The notes: generated from the sequence alone by a model not told the origin. Positions 42,024 to 54,490 are shown, counted from the stretch's first letter. The stretch: DNA of 64,000 nt from Leptodactylus fallax (GCA_947044405.1 CAMRHE010000018.1:5589501-5653500), one strand, 5' to 3'. Numbers and translations are program-made.

Positions 42024-42736
42024 AGGGGTTCTCCAGTATAAAATTATCTTTCTAAGCTAAGCATATCCCCCCTCCCACCTACCTTCAAAATGACTTAGGT
42101 TACCAAAAATCTATATTTACCTAGGTCGCTGGGGCGGTCTTGTGACTACCCCAGGCACATTTTCTGATTTTCCAGTAACGTTCCATTTCCCCCTTTCCGG
42201 AAACAAAACGTCACCAATACTAACCCGCCACCCCACCCCATCATACTTAACTGTCTTCCTGTCCGAATCTTCTGGGCACGGGGTGTCACTTATTCTTGGC
42301 CGGCAGCCTGCACTCCAGCTCTATTGCGCAGGCGTGGGCGGCTGGCAGACATCAAGAAGAGGAGGTGCTGGCCTCCCAGAACAAGTGAAGTCCCATGACG
42401 AGAAGATCCTGCCCAGAAGACAGGCAAGTATGATGGGATGGGGGGGGTTGAGTTAGTTAGGAAGGACTAGTAGTGGGTGGACTAGTTAGGGAAACAGGGT
42501 GGGGGTGTGAGTGAGATAGGGAGGGAGTCAGCTCTGAGTGAAGCGCAAGGCATCATGGTAGTTGTAGGAAAACAGAACAGGAAGCTACCCATGTTAACAA
42601 ATGCAGAAGATGCCAGGAGCTCCCAGAGAAACCCAAAAAATCACTTAAAACGCTAAAGGTATTGGTTGCACTTATTAACCTATTAATAGCACTAACAGAC
42701 CTTTTTGAAAAATTATTTTTTGCCTGGAAAAACCCT
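42024..42736. mobile_element. 713-bp TTAA MITE (AGGGGTTCTCCAG ends)
   Basis: Starts AGGGGTTCTCCAG after TTAA (42,020-42,023) and ends CTGGAAAAACCCT before TTAA (42,737-42,740). The terminal inverted repeats are about 14 bp. The interior is non-coding and GC-richer, including 'TTGCGCAGGCGTGGGCGG'. TTAA-specific, so Kolobok- or piggyBac-type by inference. Confidence 0.8.
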
Positions 42737-42740
42737 TTAA

Positions 42741-44132
42741 GGTATTAGCATTTAAAAGACTGACATTAATACCCACAACTTAATACATAGTTTTAAAAGG
42801 ATATATAAACAGTACATTCGTTTCAACCTATATGCATATGTATTGTCATTCTTTTTTGTCCTATGCCTATCACTTATAATTATTATGTATATATTTGTAT
42901 ATAATGAAATATATTTCTTAGCCATAATCATATGTTTATTACCCATTTTCATTTTTATTTTTCATTTATCCATGTATTGTGATACATTCTCTAGCCCTAG
43001 TCATATGAGCATGATGTCTGCCCTCTCATTACTCATTAATATCATTTCCTCTTTTTAGTGTTATTTTGTATCTCATTACTCATTAACATTATTTCTTCCT
43101 TTTAGTGCTATTTTATATTTCATACCATTCATAGTTCTGATCAGTCCTGTGCCCTACATAGAAACATATGACTCAGAGTGGGAGATCGCTACACGCATGC
43201 GCAGCAGCGATCTCCGGAAGCCAATGAAACTTTTAGCGCTACCAACTCATAATTTTTTTTTTTTTCTTCTCAATTAAAACTATCTCTCAATCGAATTTTT
43301 ACCCACAAGTTTGAACCCCTCCCCCTAGGGGTGGCCCCATTTCACCATACCTTTATAAGCCTTTCTGAAAGTGGTCTCCACATTCACTTCAGTTCTCACA
43401 GCCTACCTCCTCAGGCTGGCAAGTACCAAAAAACATTGGTTTAAACCTTTTTTATGTATATTTTTTACTCTTATGTGCATTTTGATTTTATATTGCATTT
43501 ATTAGCCTTTTAGCTTTACTTATTTATTATTTATTTTTTTGAGTACATTCATTACCACTATTTATTTATATATTTATTTAATTATTTATCTATCCATGAC
43601 AATATTATCTGGTGGGATACTTTTCTTTTATCCCATAGAATGGTATCATTAATTTCACTGGTTCTAAATTCCAATTACTAACTCTTTACATGTGTATTCT
43701 TTTATTGTTTTTATGTTTAGCCTCTTGTACACTTGATAAAGGGGATCTGATTTCCCCGAAACACGTTGTGTTATTTGAGTATAAGAAAGCATCTTTGGTG
43801 AAGCGCGGTCCCCACACCTCATTTTTTGGGATATTCTCCTACCATTACCTGTATACCGTCTGGATCCAGGAGATTCTGACACATAGAGGTTCCGCAGCTC
43901 ACATATACCAAAACATACACTGGATCCATCCACTGTGTTAGTTGTGGGCCAAAACCCACCTATACAAACATCCATAATATCTAACTATCCTGGTTGTGAG
44001 ATCACCAATTGAAGGGGTACTGTTTACCATCAGACCCAGTCAGTTGAACACTCACTATAATATAGACCAGTGCTTTTGTATTACTTAATAGTTTTCCACC
44101 ATACTTTCAGTGGATGATCCTTGTTGTTTCTC
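42741..44132. other. Intergenic with one known-style repeat
   Basis: 43,725-43,900 contains 'CTTGATAAAGGGGATCTG' and 'CCCCGAAACACGTTGTG', an anuran high-copy repeat phrase. The rest is AT-rich and unassigned. Confidence 0.45.
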
Positions 44133-44170
<38 letters not shown>

Positions 44171-45275
44171 GTCCTTTAATAGTCCCACAATGGGGAAATT
44201 CAGTGTGTTACAGCAGCAAAGATAAGCAGATACAAATACAAATACAACATGTACAGGAATGTTCCAAGGTAAGAGGCATTACTTTGATAGCCGACAGACA
44301 AATAGGATAGGAAGTAGCGGGGGGGGGGGGGGATTTAACAGGCAGAGAGATATTTCAGTTCTCTGTGTGTAATGATCTCCGCTTAGGTCGGTGTTGGTTG
44401 TACAGCCTAACCGCGGTGGGGAGGAAAGACTTCCGATAGCGCTCCTTCTCACACCTAGGGTGGAGCAGTCGGTCACTGACAGTACTGCTCAGCGCGATCA
44501 CAGTCTCATGCATGGGATGGGACTTCTTCTTCTGCATGGAGCTCACCACGGACAGTATCCTTCTGTCACCCACCACCTGCACTGGGTCCAGTGGGCTCCC
44601 CAGGACAGAGCTGGCCTTTCTAATCAGCTTGTCAAGTTTATTTCTGTCCCTGGTTGATATACTGCTCCCCCAGCAGGCCACTCCAAAGAAGATGGCTGAT
44701 GCCACTACCGAGTTGAAGAAAGTTCTAAGAAGTGCCCCCCGGATTCCAAAGGCTCTCAGCTTCCTAAGCAGGTAGAGCCTGCTGTGGCCCTTGCTGTACA
44801 GGGCCTCCATATGATCTGCCCAGTCCAGCTTATTATTAAGGAGCAAACCCAGGTACTTATAGGTGTTCACAATCTCGATGCCCGTCCCCAGGAAGTCCAC
44901 TGGTTTAGGAGGACTTCTGCCTTTGCGGAAGTCCACCACCATCTCCTTGGTCTTCCCCGCGTTAATCTTCGGGTGGTTCCGGTGGCACCAGTCCACAAAA
45001 TCCTGGTTCAGTTCTCTGTACTCCCTGTCATCATCATCTGTGATGAGACCCACTATTGCAGAGTCGTCAGAATACTTCTGTAGGTAGCAGCTGGATGAGT
45101 TGCACCTAAAATCCGCAGTGTACAGTGTGAAGAGGAAAGGGGCGAGAACCGTACCCTGAGGTGCCCCCGTATTACAGATCACGGTACCTGACACACAGTC
45201 TTGGGCTCTCACGTATTGAGGTCGATTTGTGAGGTAGTCTAGGATCCAGTTGGAGAGGTGGTGGTAATCATTTGA
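44133..45275 (-). mobile_element. CR1/L2-like LINE, 5'-truncated, antisense
   Basis: On the minus strand, the C-terminal half of an RT-bearing ORF is followed by a short 3' UTR and an (ATT)n tail, seen here as (AAT)n at 44,133-44,170. A microsatellite tail instead of poly(A) fits the CR1/L2 group. The 5' end breaks off near 45,275. A 13-G run at 44,321 lies in the 3' UTR. Confidence 0.8.
44355..45212 (-). pseudogene. CR1/L2-like reverse transcriptase fragment
   Basis: A 285-codon uninterrupted frame. It starts within the RT palm at 'NTGAPQGTVLAPFLFTLYTAD' and carries the catalytic 'YSDDS' box (residues about 46-50), a 'KTKEMVVDFRK' thumb block, 'YKYLGLLLNNKLDW', and the C-terminal 'FLPTAVRLYN' ending typical of this LINE group. 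The endonuclease and first RT blocks are missing through 5' truncation, so it cannot act. The lack of stops suggests a fairly recent insertion. Confidence 0.85.
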
Positions 45276-46880
45276 CTACCTCCTGTTCTCAACACAATTA
45301 TCTATGTACAACCTATTTTTTGAGCAATTTTACGCTATGTGCCACTCGGCGTTGTTGTTTTTATTTTTGTTTTGAAGTATATAAAAAGTGAGGGGCTGCA
45401 TTATAATATAAGCTTCAAAACTGCTGACTTTTTTATTAGCATTGTGTGCGGCTTTCACTCCTCGCCCAGCAGTCATTCCATGGGAACTGTGCAATGGACC
45501 TATTATTCATGTGCTAGATGAGATCCATAACCCGAGTCTTTTAATTCCACATTCTACAGAGACACAACCAAATATGGTAACAGGCATGCATCACTTTGAT
45601 AATAATAATGTAATACAGCCGCAGGGAATGTGCATTTCATATGGGCTGCCCTTTGAGCACTATAGACAAAATACAGGTGCTATATATATGATGGAAAAAA
45701 AGGAAGGCAGAGAATACACTGAGTTTTGACTATTTGTAGAAAGTGCCAGAAAATAGTGCCTTCATTATTTTTACATGTAGAATTTCTACATTGTATAGTT
45801 TAGTCACTTTCGAACTGTATGTAACTCATCAAAATGTCCACTATAGGTAGTGTAGATGACATGACTTTCTAACTAGTAATACAACATAATAAGCTACAAA
45901 ACCTATATAACCACATCAATATCTTTTTTTCTTCAGAGAAGAGTGAAAAAAATAACTTTAATTTCCTTTAAGATTATTTTACTTCATATTCCCACTGGGT
46001 GAACCACATATGCTATCTAAATTTAAATGAAAATTCAAATGAGGTTTGCAATGTTACCAGGAAGCATCTTGCGGATATTCCTCCCAGAGATGAACAGCTG
46101 AACATATTTTTTTTTTATAAAACACCTGGTCAATATGCAAATCCAAAATTTAAGCAAACTTATACAAAACATTTAAAGTAAATATTAACAGTGGCAGTCA
46201 AATATTCATCAGTTTCATAATAGAATAATTTCTGTTAGATAAGGCAAGAAAAATCTCTAAACTGTTAGATCTGTAACAACTGGTATTATTGTATGAGCAC
46301 AGATGTACTGTATATTTGTTAAATAACATAACAAATCTGATATTTCTTGCTAATTATAAATGATGAAATAATATAATAATCCACTAATCTTTAAAGCTAT
46401 TATTTATAAATTGATGTATACCTTTATAATGTTCTAAACCGTAATAATTGAAAAAATATTGCAATTTATTTATTATTCTAAATAATAATGATAATGATCC
46501 TGATTATAACTACATATTTCTAATGGATATATTTCTACTGGGATACATGACTAATAAATTGCGCTGTGTGTAACAATTAGAGACTATATTATTTTTACAG
46601 TGGCATTGATGTACCTTATATTAATGAAAAAGTGCAGCCAAAGCTAAAAATTTAGTTTTGGCTGGAGTTTTTATCCATTATCTACCTCACTGATACTAAA
46701 TGGCAAAATCCTGCTGCCTAGACCTATAATTTATTTTCCCTTGGGCAATGACATTGTCAATCCTGACTAGTTCCCTTACACTAATAATATAGAAAACTTA
46801 AGAACCTAAAATAACACTATTTTCACTATCATATTTCACACTTCTCTTTACAAAAAACCTTTTACAGACCTTATTAAGTT
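45276..46880. other. AT-rich intergenic DNA
   Basis: No gene, RNA gene or recognisable repeat; very AT-rich from 46,200. Confidence 0.45.
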
Positions 46881-48381
46881 CAGTACCGTTCAAAAGTTTA
46901 GGGTCACTTAGAAATTTCCTTATTTTTGAAAGAAAAGCACAGTTATTTTCAATGAAGATAACATTAAATGAATCAGAAATACACTCTATACATTGTTAAG
47001 TCATTGTGGTAAATGACTATTCTAGCTGCAAACGTCTGGTTTTTAATGCAATATCTACATAGGTGTATAGAGGCCCATTTCCAGCAACCATCACTCCAGT
47101 GTTCTAATGGTACATTGTGTTTGGTAACTGTGTAAGAAGGCTAATGGATGTTTACAAAACCCTTGAAAGCCCTTGTGCAAGTATGTTAGCACAGCTGAAA
47201 ACAGTTTTAATGGTTAGAGAAGCTATAAAAATGACCTTCCTTTGAGCTAGTTGTGAATCTGGAGAATTACATTTGTTGGTTCGATTAAACTCTCAAAATG
47301 GCCAGAAAAAGAGAACTTTCATGTGAAACTCGACAGTCTATTCTTGTTCTTAGAAATGAAGGCTATTCCATGCGAGAAATTGCTAAGAAACTGAAGATTT
47401 CCTACAATGGCGTGTACTACTCCCTTCAGAGGACAGCACAAACAGGCTCTAACCAGAGTAGAAAGAGAAGTGGGAGGCCCCGCTGCACAACTGAGCAAAA
47501 AGACAAGTACATTAGAGTCTCTAGTTTGAGAAATCAATGCCTCACAGGTCCTCAACTGGCAGCTTCTTTAAATAGTACCTGCAAAACGCCAGTGTCAACG
47601 TCTACAGTGAAGAGGTGACTCAGGGATGCTGGCCTTCAGGGTAGAGTGGCCGAGAAAAAGCCATATTTGAGACTGGCTAATAAAAGGAAAAGATTAATAT
47701 GGGCAAAAGAACACAGACATTGGACCGAGGAAGATTGGAAAAAAGTGTTATGGACAGACGAATCGAAGTTTGAGGTGTTTGGATCACACAGAAGAACATT
47801 TGTGAGACGCAGAACAACTGAAAAGATGCTGGAAGAGTGCCTGACGTCATCTGTCAAGCATGGTGGAGGTAATGTGATGGTCTGGGGTTGCTTTGGTGCT
47901 GGTAAAGTGGGAGATTTGTACAAGGTAAAAGGGATTTTGAATAAGGAAGGCTATCACTCCATTTTGCAACAACATGCCATACCCTGTGGACAGCGCTTGA
48001 TTGGAGCCAATTTCATCCTACAACAGGACAATGATCCAAAGCACATCTCCAAATTATGCAAGAACTATTTAGGGAAGAAGCAGGCAGCTGGTATTCTATC
48101 TGTAATGGAGTGGCCAGCGCAGTCACCAGATCTCAACCCCATTGAGCTGTTGTGGGAGCAGCTTGACCGTATGGCACGCAAAAAGTGCCCATCAAGCCAA
48201 TGACGAAAGCAAAGTTTGAAGGCGAAAATTATTATTTCAAATAAAAATCATTATTTCTAACCTTGTCAATGTCTTGACTATATTTTCTATTCATTTTGCA
48301 ACTCATTTGATAAATAAAAGTGTGAGTTTTCATGGAAAACACAAAATTGTCTGGGTGACCGCAAACTTTTGAACGGTAGTG
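46881..48381 (+). mobile_element. Tc1-like DD38E transposon, second DD38E subfamily
   Basis: The left end CAGTACCGTTCAAAAGTTTAG at 46,881 pairs with ...AACTTTTGAACGGTAGTG at 48,381. TA follows the right end (48,382-48,383); the left flank reads TT, so the left TA has mutated. The transposase is on the plus strand with one stop and a missing C-terminus. Confidence 0.88.
47298..48203 (+). pseudogene. DD38E Tc1-like transposase, stop and C-terminal deletion
   Basis: ATG 47,298 (MARKRELSCETRQ). The helix-turn-helix and 'SGRPRCTT' linker are followed by TGA at 47,616-47,618, where relatives have Arg (CGA to TGA). The same frame continues from there to 48,203 with 'LWTDESKFEVFG' (first Asp), 'KHGGGNVMVWGC', '[11 protein letters not shown]' (second Asp) and '[11 protein letters not shown]' (Glu). 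38 residues separate the last two. The expected final 40 or so codons are absent: after 'KKCPSSQ' the sequence jumps to the 3' UTR. It resembles the DD38E copy at 28,014 in domain order but is clearly a separate subfamily. Confidence 0.88.
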
Positions 48382-48383
48382 TA

Positions 48384-49080
48384 GTTAATAGACAGTCCCT
48401 GTTCAGAATTCCCATTTCATGGCCACCAAGAATGGTTACAAAGAGTGATTTTAAAAATAGCTTAATTTACAATTAGTCGTCAAATCACAAACATCCATAG
48501 GACTGTGAGCAGTGCAAACTGGACCACAACATAATAAATATTATATGTATACCAAGAAGTACAGAAGCATCGGGAGAGGGAATGCAAAAATAGGTCAAAA
48601 GGGTTATTGAAAGACAGACACATCAAGGGGAGGACTGTCCATGACGAAATGGTCTCTGAGCAAATTGAGGACCAGCCTGTGGCAGTCCTGGACAGATATC
48701 CTCACCCAGTTTACAAACAGGCATTTCTTGGCAAACCAAAAAGTATTCTTACGACACTTCAACTGTTCTACTCCATTGTTTTAAATTGGTATACCAGTAT
48801 CACCAACCAGAACAGAGATGAGTCATGCAAAAATGATTAACTGGTTTTGTATTGATTTTAAAGCTTTGAGGAGCTTAATAGTTTTTGTATACCTCAAACC
48901 CCACCCAGAAATAAATCAGGTGCAGTCGTAACTTAATATGAAAAAAAAATAAAAACATTCATTTTTGGAGCAGTTTGTGTAGTTGTGCCTACATCAATAG
49001 CTTTCTGGACCAAATTATACAGGTGTATTTTTGGGAAACTCTGTGACATCACCAAAATGTCAAATTATTAAAATACATTT
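48384..49080. other. Intergenic, nothing recognised
   Basis: AT-rich; a short frame at 48,607-48,840 has no recognisable domain. Confidence 0.4.
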
Positions 49081-49533
49081 AACCTGGCTGTACACATTAG
49101 TTTTTGTACTGCTGAAGTGGCAGATTTTAGACTGTCTGCTGTTTGTTGGTCGTACACAAACCTACAACAGTCTGTCCCATACAGCCAACCATGAACTAAG
49201 GTAGGTAAGTAGTGTTGGATTTTTTCTGCAATCTGTCTGCCATGATCTCTTGTATATGGACTAGACTGACAGACCTGTGAGAGATTTTTATATTATGGGC
49301 ATATGTTTATACTACTAACACACCCACAAAGTGTCCGTCATCTGCTGTTTTCAGCACTTCATTAGTATTGAATGACTTTCATCTGCTAATATACCAAAAG
49401 TCTTGGATGGTCAACGTCTCGTTGAAAGGTTTGTGATTATTCATGTGTGGGGGACAGTTGGTCATACGACCAACCAACCGCAGTTTATTCCAGATGATGG
49501 CAGTCTAAAATCTAATGTATATGGCTAGCTTTA
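49081..49533. repeat. MITE-like inverted repeat (GGCTGTACACATTAG)
   Basis: Left 'CTGGCTGTACACATTAG ... GCAGATTTTAGACTG' corresponds to right 'CAGTCTAAAATCTAATGTATATGGCTAG'. About 450 bp, non-coding. Also contains 'GACTGACAGACCTGTG' and 'GGTCATACGACCAACC' internal pairs. Family unnamed. Confidence 0.6.
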
Positions 49534-50770
49534 GTTTGATATATTTTTGTTTACCTTCCTCATTGAAAACTATTCTGTGGAAGTGGTGATAATTCCTCAA
49601 TCCTTGACTGCAAACTGCATCAAACTGAAAAGCTGTTTGCTTCATATAATGAAGGAGGCAGCCCAATGATAAGCTGATTTCAGCGGCTTTCCATTGTGTA
49701 TGATAAAGGGGATTAAGAGAAGCCCTGTAGTGTAAGCCACATGCAAACTGGTGCTCAATCACAGACAAGTGAGTCATAAATATTTGATCAGTCGGATCCC
49801 TGTAAGCTGGGACCTCCACACATTGATCCAGAGATAGGTTATGGGCCCCACCTTTTATGGCACATCTTACAACACATTCATTTCATGCTTTATCTCTTTT
49901 AAGTCATTATTGATTATGAACAAATTATGATATAGAGATTTACATGAAATCTTAGAATTGCTAGCTTTGTCAATGCTAAGGTGACCACAACAACTTTTTG
50001 TGCCATGTATTTGCAAATAACAAAACAGATTGTACACGACAAGTGGGAGAAAAATCAACAGAGATATATATAGCTAGATCACTATTAATGAAGTACATTG
50101 CCTTACAACTATGTAAAAAATGCTGTGTAACAAATGAGTCACTGATGACTTTCAGCCAAAACAGCACAGGTTGGGCCCAAGAGAAAAAAATAAGGTGATC
50201 TTGTATAAGATTAACACATTTTGAAATGTTTTCATTCATTATAAAATACTGGCAGAAAACACTGGACCAGAGCCCATGTCCTTGTTGTATGTGCTGTAGG
50301 TTACATCTCATTGTGCTGGCTTGTTGCCTAGGGAAATTATCACTGGGATCCTCTGAAAGAGGAAATGTGTCCAGCTGAAGAACAGACTGTAAAAAGTCAT
50401 AAAAAAGTCAAACTATTAAAATGTTTTAAACTGTTTTGTTAAATTATGGCCTGTAGTGCAGTGCAATGGATTCTACTGGCTGTAAACCTTTAATAGATTT
50501 ATTCAGACAATACATTAAATGGTTTGGGCCACTTTTAACAATTTTTACTTTAATAACAAATTATAGGTTAGGGGTTCTAGAGTTCATTACATTCATAAAT
50601 CTGATAATGTACAAAAATGCACACGGGGATATACAGTACAGTCATAGCTACGGTTTGTTCAGAATCTCACTGCTACTGTATGTTTCTTCTTTCACATTCT
50701 TCTTTTAACCTATAAAGCCCTCATAATGATCATACAGGACTTATATCAGATTTGCAGGCATAACAAAACC
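49534..50770. other. AT-rich intergenic DNA
   Basis: No gene or repeat recognised. Confidence 0.4.
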
Positions 50771-51467
50771 TTAACCCCTTCCCACCGCAACATTTTTCGA
50801 TTTTCGTTTTTGACTCCCTGCCTCCCAAACCGCATAACTTTTAGATTTTTCTGTTCACAGAGCCTTAATGAGGGCTTAATGTTTGCAGGACAAATTGTTT
50901 TTCATAATGGTACCATTTATTATTCTTCAAAATGTGATGGGAGGCTGGAAAGAAATTGGAATTGGAGACAAAGTGTATTCGTGCAATTTTCTTACGGGCT
51001 TCGTTTTTACGGTGTTCACTCTGCATTCAAATTGACATGTCACCTGTATTCTATGTTTTGGTACGATTCCGGGGATACCAAATATATATACTTTTATTTA
51101 CATTTTAACCCCTTAACAAAGATCTAAAACTTTTTTTTTTCTTAAAGTTGCCATTTTCTGACATATGCATAGGGTGTATACTTTTTAGTTATAAAATTTT
51201 GGGGAATGTCTATTGCTTTGATCACTTTTTTTTTTCAAATTTGTATCAGAGGCAAAACAGCGAAAAATCAGCAGTTCGGCAAATTCGATTTTTTTTTTCC
51301 TGCTATGGCATTCACCGTACGGGAGAAATACTTTTATAGATTTGTAGACTGGGAATTTTTGGGCACAGGGATTCCTAATGTGTATGTGTTTCACAGTATT
51401 TAAGTACTTTTATATGTGTTCTAGGGAAAGGGGGGGGGGGTGATTTGAATTTTTAAGATTTTTTATT

Positions 51468-51492
51468 TTATATATATATATATATATATACA

Positions 51493-51537
<45 letters not shown>
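51468..51537. repeat. (AT)n microsatellite next to Tc1 insertion
   Basis: Two TA/AT runs around a 'CAGTG' interruption. They supply many TA targets, and the Tc1-like element begins directly at the right edge. Confidence 0.85.
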
Positions 51538-51540
<3 letters not shown>

Positions 51541-53004
51541 TCATATGAAAAAGTTTGGGCACCCCTATTAATCTTAATAATTTTTAGTTCTAAATATTTG
51601 GGTGTTTGCAACAGCCATTTCGATTTGATATATCTAATAACTGATGGACACAGTAATATTTCAGGATTGAAATGAGGTTTATTGTACTAACAGAAAATGT
51701 GCAATATGCATTAAACCAAAATTTGACCGGTGCAAAAGTATGGGCACCTCAACAGAAAAGTGACATTAATATTTAGTAGATCCTCCTTTTGCAAAAATAA
51801 CAGCCTCTAGTTGCTTCCTGTAGCTTTTAATCAGTTCCTGGATCCTGGATGAAGGTATTTTTGACCATTCCTCTTTACAAAACAATTCCAGTTCAGTTAA
51901 GTTTGATGGTCGCCGAGCATGGACAGCCCGCTTCAAATTATCCCACAGATGTTCAATGATATTCAGGTCTGGAGACTGGGATGGCCATTCCAGAACATTG
52001 TAATTGTTCCTCTGCATGAATGCCTGAGTAGATTTGGAGTTGTGTTTTGGATCATTGTCTTGCTGAAATATCCATCCCCGGCGTAACTTCAAATTCGTCA
52101 CTGATTCTTGTACATTATTCTCAAGAATCTGCTGATACTGAGTTGAATCCATGCGACCCTCAACTTTAACAAGATTCCCGGTGCCGGCATTGGCCACACA
52201 GCCCCAAAGCATGATGGAACCTCCACCAAATTTTACAGTGGGTAGCAAGTGTTTTTCTTGGAATGCTGTGTTTTTTTGACGCCATGCATAACGCCTTCTT
52301 GTATGACCAAACAACTCAATCTTTGTTTCATCAGTCCACAGGACCTTCTTCCAAAATGAAGCTGGCTCGTCCAAATGTGCTTTTGCATACCTCAGGCGAC
52401 TCTGTTTGTGGCGTGCTTTCAGAAACGGCTTCTTTCGCATCACTCTCCCATACAGCTTCTCCTTGTGCAAAGTGTGCTGTATTGTTGACCGATGCACAGT
52501 GACACCATCTGCAGCAAGATGATGCTGCAGCTCTTTGGAGGTGGTCTGTGGATTGTCCTTGACTGTTCTCACCATTCTTCTTCTCTGCCTTTCTGATATT
52601 TTTCTTGGCCTGCCACTTCTGGGCTTAACAAGAACTGTCCCTGTGGTCTTCCATTTCCTTACTATGTTCCTCACAGTGGAAACTGACAGGTTAAATCTCT
52701 GAGACAACTTTTTGTATCCTTCCCCTGAACAACTATGTTGAACAATCTTTGTTTTCAGATCATTTGAGAGTTGTTTTGAGGAGCCCATGATGCCACTCTT
52801 CAGAGGAGATTCAAATAGGAGAACAACTTGCAATTGGCCACCTTAAATACCTTTTCTCATGATTGGATACACCTGGCTATGAAGTTCAAAGCTCAGTGAG
52901 GTTACAAAACCAATTTTGTGCTTCAGTAAGTCAGTAAAAAGTAGTTAGGAGTATTCAAATCAATAAAATGATAAGGGTACCCAAATTTTTGCACCGATAA
53001 AATT
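51538..53004 (-). mobile_element. Tc1-like DD34E transposon with intact transposase
   Basis: Left end CAGTCATATGAAAAAGTTTGG at 51,538 after TA. The right end is shortened: it stops at a 'GGGTACCCAAATTTTTGCACCG' stretch before an AT repeat, so the outermost right bases are missing or replaced. The transposase frame on the minus strand is complete. Confidence 0.88.
51766..52788 (-). CDS. Intact Tc1-like transposase (DD34E, 340 aa)
   Basis: Start at ATG 52,786-52,788 (MGSSKQLSNDLKTKIV), the usual Tc1 N-terminus; an upstream in-frame start at 52,833 would add 15 residues with no family match. Helix-turn-helix ('KKLSQRFNLSVSTVRNIV', residues 26-43), 'SGRPRKISER' AT-hook-like linker (58-67), and a second DNA-binding helix region to about 115. 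Catalytic Asp153 (WTDET), Asp244 (QQDNDPKH) and Glu279 give 34 residues between the last two, in register with well-studied 340-aa DD34E transposases. The box around Glu reads LNIIE instead of LNPIE, a change close to the active site. The glycine-rich box 'KFGGGSIMLWGC' is present. No stop or frameshift. Confidence 0.92.
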   Translation of the reverse strand: MGSSKQLSNDLKTKIVQHSCSGEGYKKLSQRFNLSVSTVRNIVRKWKTTGTVLVKPRSGRPRKISERQRRRMVRTVKDNPQTTSKELQHHLAADGVTVHRSTIQHTLHKEKLYGRVMRKKPFLKARHKQSRLRYAKAHLDEPASFWKKVLWTDETKIELFGHTRRRYAWRQKNTAFQEKHLLPTVKFGGGSIMLWGCVANAGTGNLVKVEGRMDSTQYQQILENNVQESVTNLKLRRGWIFQQDNDPKHNSKSTQAFMQRNNYNVLEWPSQSPDLNIIEHLWDNLKRAVHARRPSNLTELELFCKEEWSKIPSSRIQELIKSYRKQLEAVIFAKGGSTKY

Positions 53005-53179
53005 ATATATATATATATATATTATTTATTTATTTATTTATTTATTGCTTTTCTATTATGGCGGATGTCGGGAAGGGGTTAAAAAAAAAATGAAAAATCC
53101 TGTGTAGCATGACCTTAGCATCACAATTCTTTAATTATCATGTTCAGTCTAGGCCATAATTCGATTTGCATCTCGATGG

Positions 53180-53539
53180 TACAGGTGTCCTGACTTCCTC
53201 CACAGAATCTATCCTGCTGTGACTGACCGGTGTTGGCGCTGTGGCACTGAGAAAGGTACCCTATATCACATCTGGTGGGAGTGTGACGTTCTTAAGCCCT
53301 TCTGGGACCCTGTGTTCGACTTGTATGCTAAGGTGTGTGGTCGCACCGTCGCAGCAACTCCCCAACTGGCCCTTCTTTCAGTTATCCCTGGAAGGATTTC
53401 TGCACTGAAGAAGGATCTCCTGCGACACTTTCTCACGGCCACCAGAACCGTCATTCTCAGGCGCTGGCGAAGCACTACTGCGCCCTCCCTGGTTGAATTC
53501 CTACAGGAGCTTCTTCTAATAAGGAGAAGGGAGGCCTGA
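53180..53539 (+). pseudogene. L1-like ORF2 C-terminal knuckle fragment
   Basis: An open frame from about 53,180 to the stop at 53,539. It has 'CWRCGTEKGTLYHIWWEC', i.e. Cys-x2-Cys-x7-His-x4-Cys, the knuckle at the C-terminus of L1-type ORF2 proteins. No RT core is present. Confidence 0.8.
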
Positions 53540-53999
53540 TCCCTCCAAATTTGACGCCCTTTGGTGGCCTTGGGTGGTGTTTCAGGAATCGACCAAGTTT
53601 TCCTCTTTCTTCTCATGATCTGGAATTATTTTACTTTATTATTCTCTTCTCCCTTTCCTCTTCAGCGGCTACTGGTCGCTCTACCCTCCTCCTGATGCTG
53701 CCCTTCCCCCTCTTTATCTCCCACTTATGTCTTCCCGATTGTTGTTCCCGTTGTGTGTTCTGCTTGTCTGTTTTGTCCGTCCCTCGGTTCTGTGCAGATG
53801 TTGCTCGTATGATCTCATATACCAGGGCCTTCGCCCCATTGTTAGTATATTGAGTTTCAAAACAGTGGGCGGGTTCTCCCCTAGCCTTTTGTATCTGGGT
53901 GAGGCTTGTGCGCCTCTGCGCTTTTGTTGGTTTATATTGCCTTTTGGTTTCTTTTTTTCTTTCTCTTACCTCTTATATTGTATTGTATTGAAAATTCTT
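53180..53999 (+). mobile_element. L1-like LINE 3' end, 5'-truncated
   Basis: Begins within ORF2 C-terminal coding sequence and continues into a T-rich 3' UTR to a TAA-rich junction. Same clade as the element at 3,031 (GTLYHIWWEC versus GTLYHIFWEC). Most of the element was lost by 5' truncation. Confidence 0.75.
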
Positions 54000-54490
54000 T
54001 ATTAATAATAATAATACTAATAATAATTTTTATTTATATAGCGCCAACATATTACTCAGCACTGTACAACGTGTAAGGTTCAAGTACTGACAAAAAAGAT
54101 ACATTACAAAGAAATAGTCAATTCACACACTGGGACTAAGGGCCCTGCTTGCAAGAGCTTACAATCTATGAGGTAGAGGGGGTGACACAAGAGGTAGCAG
54201 GGGCGGCAACAGACGTAGCATTGCTTGTACAATGGTCAGACAATTTTGTTATAGAGGTTACTGTCATTACACATATATAAGCTGTATGAGCCGTCATCAG
54301 TTGTGTCCTTTAACGTGCAGATGGTGCCTGGACATATAAAGTTAGTCTGATACGGCACCATATCCTGTGAGGTAATGCGGGAGCGTGAACAGAGAGTATG
54401 TTTTAGGGATTCTAACTACGGAAGGGTTTACATTAGGAGTTGTGATAGGCCTGTCTGAAAAGATACATCTTTTAGTTTACACTTGAAGCT
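54000..54490 (-). repeat. CR1/L2-type LINE or SINE 3' tail, antisense
   Basis: (TAA)n at 54,000-54,027 followed by 'TATAGCGCCAACATATTAC' and 'GGGCCCTGCTTGCAAGAGC'. Read on the minus strand it ends '...GGCGCTATATAAATA' plus (ATT)n, a common tail of anuran and fish LINE/SINE families. No coding frame. Confidence 0.65.

Larger units (their letters stand above)
50775..53078. mobile_element. TTAA element (CCCCTTCCC ends) with nested Tc1
   Basis: Starts CCCCTTCCCACC after TTAA (50,771-50,774) and ends GGGAAGGGG before TTAA (53,079-53,082). The interior is T-rich and non-coding and is related to sequence at 24,200-24,900 and 25,500. A Tc1-like transposon (51,538-53,004) sits in its right part between two AT microsatellites. 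TTAA specificity points to Kolobok/piggyBac-type mobilisation; no transposase of its own. Confidence 0.75.

Noticed and set aside
44110..44310. A frame with a poly-Asn run
   Set aside because: It is translation of the (AAT)n tail of the CR1/L2-like LINE, not a gene.
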